Below are positions 57,441-64,000 of a DNA stretch of 64,000 bases, in pieces. The stretch's first letter is position 1. The number at the start of each line of letters is the position of its first letter. The notes under the pieces were generated by a model, which was not told the origin of the DNA, made no database searches, and saw only the letters and a list, made by a program, of their open reading frames with translations. The position numbers and the translations under genes are program-made. Source of the stretch: Zantedeschia hybrid cultivar (lineage: Eukaryota > Streptophyta > Magnoliopsida > Alismatales > Araceae); NCBI GenBank assembly GCA_030544215.1, contig JARZZO010000013.1:44845196-44909195 (forward strand), read 5' to 3'.

Positions 57441-57965
57441 AGTAATGCTTGCTGCACCGCTGCCAGTGCTAATGGGGTGATGTGGATTAAGCCCCCCTAT
57501 GTCCTTCCGCCACCTGGAGAGCCCGCATGGGGGTTGTCCCTCCTCCCCTCCCCTCCCCCCCCCCCCCCCCCCAAAAAAAAAATTTAAATACCCGTCAATG
57601 TCATCCGTGTGTCACGCACATGGGGGTGTTAGATTTTTTTAAAAAAAGAAAAATTTTACTCGGGAGAGCATCCTCATGCTCTCGAGATCATGATGCTCTG
57701 GAAAGCATTCCGGAGCATCATGCTCTCGAGAGGCTCAGGATGCTCTCGAGAGCAGAATCCATGCGCTCCAACAAAAAGTTTGACATGCTTTTTTTTTTTT
57801 TTTTGGAATCTGACACCCCTATGTGCGCTGACGTGCGGATGACATCGGCGGGTATTCAATGGGGAGGACAGCCCCCATGTGGGCTCTCCAAGTGGAGGAA
57901 GTACATTGGGAGGCTCAATCCATGTCACCTCATTTGCACCGGCAACGGTACACCAAGCATTACTC
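57441..57965. mobile_element. Large foldback MITE, ~525 bp
   Basis: The left end AGTAATGCTTGCTGCACCG and the right end, complement of AGTAATGCTTGGTGTACCG, are followed by nearly continuous pairing arms of about 200 bp each: GGAGAGCCC.CATGGGGG, AATACCCG...ATGTCATCCG, then GGGGTGT.AGATT. The loop contains several ATGCTCTCGAGAGCAT-type palindromes. Flanks TTTTCACTATA (57430-57440) and TTTTCACTGTA (57966-57976) form an 11-bp direct repeat with one mismatch, a length that fits Mutator-like elements. A poly-C and a poly-T run lie in the arms. Confidence 0.75.
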
Positions 57966-58602
57966 TTTTCACTGTAAGGTAACAAATAATTCCTTGCAAC
58001 ACATTGTGGAAGAGAGGAAACTCCTAGTTCTTATAAGTGGGATAATGTTCTTGATTCTTTTAAGTAGCATGCATATTTAATGATATTCCTTTCATTGCTT
58101 TCATGAGTTTGCCAAACCTTTTTTGTCTTGCTTTTTCATAATTTCATTGCAGACTCTCCCTCACTCTACATGTTTCTCTTGGTTAAGACCATCCTACTAT
58201 GAGCTTATTTTTCCTTTTTGCCAGTGAACTTTTCACGCAGCTTGTGTCAATCTATAACCACACACCCTAGCCAGATTTGCAATCAAATCATCATGCCATA
58301 TGACTTCTGAAGCTCAGAACTTACCATTCAGTGTCAACAGCCCTATTGAAGATGACAAGAATCTGATCAAATGGACGAAAGTGGGCACTATCAACTGAAC
58401 TATAATTATAACAACATTCCCCATGAATTATTCAGGGAATCATACTGTACGGCTAAGCAAAGGAATTCAGTATGTGCTCAAATTAATTTGAAACTTAAAT
58501 TATTACTTTAATAAAGGTTTTGCAACTTGTTACAGATAAGGATTCCCTCTAAAAAAAATCAGTCAGATGCCATTGTCCTCAGGATAAGAACTGTATCTCC
58601 TC
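57966..58602. other. FPA-like intron segment, no gene seen
   Basis: AT-rich sequence between two MITEs. No coding or RNA gene recognised. Confidence 0.4.
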
Positions 58603-58956
58603 CAAGGTTTGCCGTATCGCTGATCCGTATTGGATTGTATCTTCCTAGATACGGTACGATACCGATCCGACTCGGTCCGACTCGCACGAGTCCAACTAAT
58701 GAGTTTGCTAAAATCAATGAGTTGTTTGTAAAATTAATGAGTTTAAGTTACATTTTAGAGAAATCTATCCTATTAATTGATATAAAAATATAATTCTACT
58801 TATCAAATAGGAGAAACTCAACTTAAAACATTTCATTAAGCATGTATCAGTTGACACGATCCGGTCCGACTCGGTGCGTATCAGAGGATCGGGTCTGTCC
58901 AGATACGAGTCGACTAGTACGAGTCGGCCCAATCCGGTACGATACGGCAAACCATG
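58603..58956. mobile_element. hAT-type MITE, 354 bp, 8-bp TSD
   Basis: CAAGGTTTGCCGTATCG at the left and the complement of CATGGTTTGCCGTATCG at the right form the terminal inverted repeat. ATCTCCTC is duplicated exactly at 58595-58602 and 58957-58964. Subterminal GATCCGACTCGGTCCGACTC-type motifs appear at both ends. No transposase ORF, AT-rich centre. Confidence 0.9.
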
Positions 58957-59404
58957 ATCTCCTCAACATCAACAAGGCTAATATACACTCTTTTTATCTA
59001 ATCTTCTCATCCTTTTGCAGTGGAAGAAGACTAGTTTTGATATTCTAGGTCAACGGGAGAAAAGCAACCATACAGAACTTTCGGTCCTTGTGGCATATAA
59101 CTATACCAAGTTTTTAACAAAACGGTGAAATAAACCCAACCTCAGGAATAATGAATTTTCCTCCACTTTACATAAGGTAAACACATCCTTCACGTAAACA
59201 TAATGAGCTCCCTAAAATTATGTGTGTAAACTCAACAAACAACAGTCAGATGGTCAATTGCAGATTGCTGGTTGACATCTGGAATGAAACCACTGAGATT
59301 TAAGCATCAGATCAACGGCTGAAAGATTTCTCAATAAACAGGGCTAAAAAGCTGACAACTAACAAGCAAACAACAAACAAAATTAAGTGATTGGAAATAA
59401 CTGC
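58957..59404. other. FPA-like intron segment, no gene seen
   Basis: AT-rich sequence without recognisable coding exons. Confidence 0.4.
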
Positions 59405-59600
59405 AACAAGCCCACACCAAGTGACTCAGTTGGCCACAGTGCTCATCTCAAAAAGTGGAGCCCGTGTGTTTAAACTAGAGCAAATGGCCATGGCTGAATT
59501 CTGAAATGGCGAGAGGCTTGGGTGCCCGGCCTCCCCCGGATTCAACTACCGCCGGTCAGTGTTATCATACATCCCAGGAGGAGTTTTTTTTTTTTTTTTT
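59405..59600 (+). mobile_element. tRNA-derived SINE (Au-SINE-like)
   Basis: A box-A-like word CAAGTGACTCAGTTGG near 59419 and, about 45 bp on, a box-B-like GTGTGTTTAAAC give the internal promoter of a tRNA-derived SINE. The body includes CATGGCTGAATTC, GCTTGGGTGCCCGG and CATCCCAGGAGGAG and ends in a run of about 18 T, as Au-type plant SINEs do. No target copies were recognised. Confidence 0.55.
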
Positions 59601-60587
59601 TTGCGGGGGGGGGGGGAAGAATTATGGCATGTACCACATCTTTCTATTCAAGCAAATACAGGTAGTACAATCAAGTGATGAAGGATCGCACTTAGAGCTA
59701 CAATATATAACCATTCTTTTTCAGAAGGAGATTGTAGACCTTGACATAGCTGTATAGCAGCATCCAGAAAAAACAACCCCCAGGAACAAACTCTTCCTTC
59801 ATGGTGTACAAAGTTCAACTAAAATATTTCATTCTGAAGAACGGAAAGCCACCCCATGAATGGAATTGCTCTATTATCCCTTCAGGGATTATTAGAAAGA
59901 GATATACAAAGTTGAGAGATCTTATTAACTAGCCCATAGATTACAGAAAAGGACAGGAGAGAAAGTTGCTCTTGAAACAGGTCTTTCTAGACAGAGAGGC
60001 AAACTGGATTGACCACTGGAAAAAGATTCAATCCAGTTGCAGCACTTTTCCCCAGAACACATCTTATTAATCATTTTCTTAAATGATTATATTAGTCAAA
60101 TTACAAATTTATTCCTTCAGAGATACGACTTTACAATGTTATGGAATAATCTGATATAGTAAATGCCTCGACAATCACCAAAGTAACTATTATCATTCCA
60201 AAATTGGTCAATTTATACATCTTTGCATCAAGTGGAAATGGAAGTCTTCAATGACCACACAATTCCAGTACAGATCAACCATTTGGATTTAAGAATTAGG
60301 CCATTAATCCATACCAGACCCTCTCAATTATCTATAACAAGATTTTCTCGCAAGTGAATTACCTATAACAAGACACCAAACACAGGAGTACGTTGGGATC
60401 CTTATAATTGCAATTCCATGGCCAGTGTCAACTTCAAGAATTGCAAGGAATTTCAGAAACCTACTCAAAATCACATAATGATAAATCCAAAATTGCAACT
60501 AGTTTGGGTGCTATATGGGTGAGATATTTAGTTCAAATGAAGCATCACGTGTCATCCATGTATTTGGTTACGCTTTAGAACCAGTAT
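59601..60587. other. FPA-like intron segment, no gene seen
   Basis: Begins with a G-run (59605-59616), then AT-rich DNA. No coding or RNA gene recognised. Confidence 0.4.
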
Positions 60588-61131
60588 TTTATCAAAGGCA
60601 ATCGTCTCACTTGCTTAGGCGATAAAGTAGGGCGAGGCGAGCCAATGATGCCTTGCCTCTTGCTTGCCTTATGCATCTAGGCACTCAGCTATGTTGTCTA
60701 TGCCAAATACTTGTATTTTTTATAATTATATGGCACTGGTTTTGTACTAGTTTCTCTTGTTCTTGATTATTTCAAAGTAGCTAATGCCCTTTTTAACAAC
60801 GTCCAATGCCCTTTATCTCTTATATGTTGTTGCATTTTTCTTATTTTTGATGATTCCTAAGACCATATGCTACTTATCTGAGTGATTTTTGTGTGCGTGT
60901 ATTTTGAGTGATTTGTACGAATTGGTATGTACCTATTGGACATGATAAGTGTTTCTCAAAGTTTTACACATCATTATCTTGAATGTTTTCTTTATTTTTC
61001 TCTTATGGCCATTTTCTTCCTTTATGGTGATTTATAGGAGACAAGACGTCATCTCAAACACCTATACAATCACCTAGGCATTTGAGGCCAAGGTGAACCC
61101 CTAGTCACCTCGCTTGCCTCTCACCTTTGAC
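60588..61131. mobile_element. hAT-like MITE, ~544 bp
   Basis: TATTTTATCAAAGGCAATCG at the left and the complement of TATGTAGTCAAAGGTGAG at the right, with CTTGCCT/AGGCGAGGC motifs just inside both ends, as in the 10444 element. The 8-bp flanks AGAACCAG and GGATCCAG agree at six positions, so an older insertion. No ORF. Confidence 0.55.
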
Positions 61132-61460
61132 TACATAGGATCCAGTCACGCTGATCGTGCGCTAGCTTATGTTGCATGCAAATGCAGTCAGTGCAAACAG
61201 CTTTCTATTAGCCCTTGAGATAAGATCACTGTAGAATGTGCAGCATTAGAATGGTTGACATTTGAACGCACCTACTCTATGGAACGGAAGTCATAAAGAA
61301 AAAAATTTACATTGAATTCCATAAGCTGAAGTACCAACAATCAGAACAGGGCTCCATAAAAAGCATAGTTTTTCTCCCTTTTTCTTTTCTTGTTCTTCTT
61401 CTTTTTCTCTCTCTCTCTCTCTCTCTTTTTTTTTGGGGGGGGAGGGGGGGGAAGGGGTGG
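61132..61460. other. FPA-like intron segment with simple repeats
   Basis: A (TC)n tract at 61406-61425 followed by T- and G-runs; no gene. Confidence 0.5.
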
Positions 61461-62159
61461 TAGGGCTGGCAATTAGCCGACCCACTCGTAAGCTACTTGA
61501 GCTCGGCTTGATTCATTCAAAGAGCCGAGCCTGAGCTCCAATCAAAGCTCATTTAGTCAAACGAACCGAGCCCAAGCTCAACCCAGCTTACCTCGAACGG
61601 CTCGCAAGCTGGCTTGAAATGAAACATTTATTTGAAGTAAATATGTTTCATCTTCTTCTTAAGACTAAAAAAATCACATATAAGTTCGGTCCAACAAAGA
61701 CAAGACCATATCAATGTCCCCCGGCCTAGGCCCAAACCAACAGGTTGAAGTGCTTGTGACCGTTGGCTATTATGAGGGAAAGAGGAAATTTAAATCACCC
61801 AATGTAGGATTAAAGAATCCTGTCTGCCCATCTCCAGCCCCGTTTCTCCCATGTGCACGGATGTCCCAGACAGTCTATTCAGTCCTAGATCAGAGACATT
61901 CAAAACGCAGTCTCCCGCTTCTCTTTAAAAGGCCACCCCCTCACCTTTTCAGGTCAAGCCGTTTGAATCAGTATTGGCTTAGTTCTCGTGCTGAGCTAAA
62001 CCGATTTAACGAGCCGAGATTGAGCTGAGTGGACTCGCTCTTGAGCCGAGTTCGAGCTCACAAAACAAGCTCGGCAAGGACTCCGGCTCGAGCTCGAGTA
62101 ATTTCAATCGAGCCGAGCTTGAGCGAGTCAAAGCTCGGCTCGGCTCATTGCCACACATA
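61461..62159. mobile_element. hAT-like MITE, sister of the 28155 copy
   Basis: Starts TAGGGCTGGCAATTAGCCGA and ends with the complement of TATGTGTGGCAATGAGCCGA. It is 699 bp, close in length to the 710-bp element at 28155-28864, with the same GCTCGA/TCGAGC-rich subterminal regions. The right terminus has drifted, and the 8-bp flanks (AGGGGTGG and GGGGGCAG) only partly match, so it is an older copy. Confidence 0.7.
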
Positions 62160-63887
62160 GGGGGCAGGGTTAAAATTAACAATAAACTGATTTGTTCTCC
62201 TATCAGGGAGGTTCTCATATCATAGAAATAATTAGAGTATGCCAAGTCGATAAAAAAGGTTGCACGAAACTCAAAATTCACTAAACAAATTAAATGCTAC
62301 TTTCACTATCATGATAGGGTATGTTAGGGGTTTATTAAAACTTTTTATTCTTTGGGAAAGGAAAATTTTCTCTTCCTAGACTAAAAACATTCTGGGAAAA
62401 GGTAAAGTTTTGCTAGAAAAGTTCAATCTTTTGTGAGTTAAATCACAACCATCGCTCTGAGAGAGAGAGAGAGAGAGAGTAAGATTGAAGCTTGTTTTTT
62501 TTCCTAGAAAGAAAGAAAAAAAAAAGATCTAGAGGAAGGAAAAAAATTTAGGTATTTTCTGATCCAAGGAATAAAAAGGTTTCCGTAACTGTCTATTTTC
62601 CTAAACCTCTGATCTTAAGAAAACAACTTTCCTACTAGACCTTTCCATCTGTCCAGAACACATAACCATAAAGGCTCATCCTGTCCGTACAGGATCAGTT
62701 TCTAGATCTGGCATGATGACTGGCAACTTAGCATTGTTTTCCGTAACTCAAGTGGTCCTTGTAACCACAAAAGAAACTAATAAAGTGATTGCAGTGTAGT
62801 CTCGGAAAATTATTATGAGATGCATAATTGAGACAAAATTGTAGGCTTAAAAGGATTAGCAAATGTTTTGTGGGGCCAATGCAAACTTCCAATTGTTTCA
62901 CCCAGCTAAAAAGGAAGAGTTCTCTCTGAAATTTGATGTGTCATTCAATGGCATTGTTATGTTAACCATAAAACATTAACCTTATAAAGGTTTTCTACTT
63001 TTATGAGTACTATGTAACCATCACTGAAGCATATGACAGTTTCCTGAATCATTCCCAACCACTACATTTAGACGCTTTGAGCAGAAGCTAACAATGCAAA
63101 TTTGTATCATATGGCAGAAATTTACTTAGATTGATTTGACAATTTATGCTCCTAGAGTTCATACTTATCCCAAAAAATTTCTGTGCTTAATATAACAAAA
63201 TTATGCTCCTAAAATCCAAACTTACCTACAAAGTTTTAGAATCTGATTAAAACAGACATTCTCCCACAGTTTATACAGATAATGAACTAAACCAACTGTA
63301 ATTTAACGTATCCAGTGGACCTTCGTTGCGTCTCAATCTTATCATAGGGTTCCTTTTGATTGACTAAAACTAAAGCATCATGCCTAGAAGATATTACCTT
63401 TTTCACTATAACATTCATGAGACAGTTGTGATTCTCAGAGAACAGAATGGGAGACCTACCTCTAGAGTTGAACAATGTCCAATAATAATTAATAGGTCAA
63501 ATTTCATTTGGTTCTGTAAGAATCATATATCTTCAAGCATATGGCAGCCACCCATTCAACCTCTACTGAGATTCTCATCATCATTCAATACATTTAACTT
63601 TGATCCAACTTGTGATTATTAAAACACAAAACTGCAGAAAAGAAGTCATTTGCTATGTATAAAAACTATATTGTGTGCTATCCTTACTGCATTATTACAC
63701 TACGTAAAAACTTATCCCACCCATTCAGATTTGCTTGATTGGTTGACGCTATCTATTATTAAGAAAGTATTTGTCAAGTGCCAAGGTTTACTAAACACAA
63801 CTGCATTATGAACTGCTAGCATTTCTAAGTGAAAGAGAATTTTATCACATTTGTGCCTGCTCATAAGTTGCAGCAGGCTTGCTGCCA
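62160..63887. other. FPA-like intron segment, no gene seen
   Basis: AT-rich DNA with a (GA)n tract at 62459-62480. I looked for an RRM1 exon (RNP motifs) on the minus strand and did not find one. Confidence 0.4.
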
Positions 63888-64000
63888 TCAAGAATCTAAA
63901 TCACTGCCTGTTTCAAATTTTGCACTGTTTTTGTTCTGTGTACTGGAACCGAACCCAGGATCATCAGTGACACCTGGTACACTATATGGGACATGATCAT
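63888..64000 (-). CDS. Possible partial coding exon at the window edge
   Basis: From the right edge on the minus strand one frame is open for 37 codons (DHVPYSVPGVTDDPGFGSST, then a polar acidic end DLDS) before TGA at 63888-63890. The composition looks coding, but the stretch is short and no splice site is visible inside the window. It might be the 3' end of a neighbouring gene or an unrelated open frame. Confidence 0.25.
   Translation of the reverse strand, partial: DHVPYSVPGVTDDPGFGSSTQNKNSAKFETGSDLDS

Larger units (their letters stand above)
53917..64000 (-). other. Long upstream intron of the FPA-like gene
   Basis: The acceptor CTGCAG before the RRM2 exon is clear and no RRM1 exon was recognised on the minus strand to the window edge, so the intron is apparently over 10 kb. 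It contains, in order, a LINE with a target duplication (54444-55192), an older LINE remnant, a foldback element, hAT-type MITEs, a SINE, and a further hAT-like MITE. If an unseen RRM1 exon or an alternative promoter lies in here, this reading changes. Confidence 0.5.

Noticed and set aside
1..64000. CRISPR arrays, bacterial operons, plastid or mitochondrial gene blocks, rRNA
   Set aside because: None seen; the sequence is nuclear plant DNA with spliceosomal introns.

Overview
This is nuclear DNA of a flowering plant. Protein-coding genes are split by GT-AG introns, the families are plant-specific (VIPP1, FPA with RRM and SPOC domains, DOMON/cytochrome b561, family-1 glycosyltransferase), and most of the rest is typical plant transposon debris. 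Exons of the b561 and VIPP1 genes are very GC-rich at their 5' ends while surroundings are AT-rich. That gradient, with long TE-filled introns, suggests a monocot (commelinid-like, for example a palm or ginger relative), but I cannot fix the species.

Layout. 1-2.7 kb: a LTR-like promoter block and AT-rich low-information DNA. 2.7-12.2 kb (-): a VIPP1/IM30-like chloroplast membrane-remodelling gene; five exons (12078-12207, 4891-5015, 4683-4793, 3864-3928, 3701-3782) splice cleanly in frame, but exon 6 is broken and the rest is absent. Its 7-kb intron 1 holds a hAT-type MITE, a 214-bp tandem duplication and other repeats. 13.8-14.4 kb (-): a UDP-glycosyltransferase pseudogene with two stops, one at the last position of the PSPG box. 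14.4-19.5 kb: promoter-like LTR DNA and a cluster of foldback MITEs. 19.6-22.1 and 25.2-26.5 kb: two related non-autonomous Helitrons in the same orientation, full of (TAA)n, bracketing an apparently intact DOMON + cytochrome b561 gene (22407-24449, +, 387 aa). 26.8-29.3 kb: an LTR-type retroelement piece with a Transposase_28 ('putative gypsy type transposon') ORF cleanly split by a 710-bp hAT-like MITE with an 8-bp target duplication. 29.6-32.5 kb: LTR-like DNA, a gene-exon fragment, a copia RNase H fragment and a tandem MITE dimer. 32.6-38.6 kb (+): an unrecognised six-exon gene (503 aa) whose upstream region carries a GC-rich 79-bp minisatellite. 38.6-47.3 kb: AT-rich intergenic DNA with degenerate tandem arrays and a long-TIR MITE. 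47.3-49.4 kb: a GC-rich LTR-like block and a LINE remnant. 50.8-64.0 kb (-): the 3' part of an FPA-like gene (RRM2, RRM3, SPOC, Q-rich tail). RRM1 is not seen, so the upstream intron seems to run more than 10 kb to the window edge; it contains a target-site-flanked LINE, an older LINE, a SINE and several MITEs.

The genes do not form a pathway. VIPP1 acts on thylakoids, the b561 protein in transmembrane ascorbate/electron transfer, and FPA in RNA 3'-end choice and flowering. I found no operon-like, defence-like or CRISPR system. The strongest unusual observations are the decaying VIPP1 paralogue, the Helitron-bracketed b561 gene, the nested hAT-in-retroelement insertion, the 79-bp minisatellite at the 5' end of an uncharacterised gene, and the TE-loaded FPA intron.
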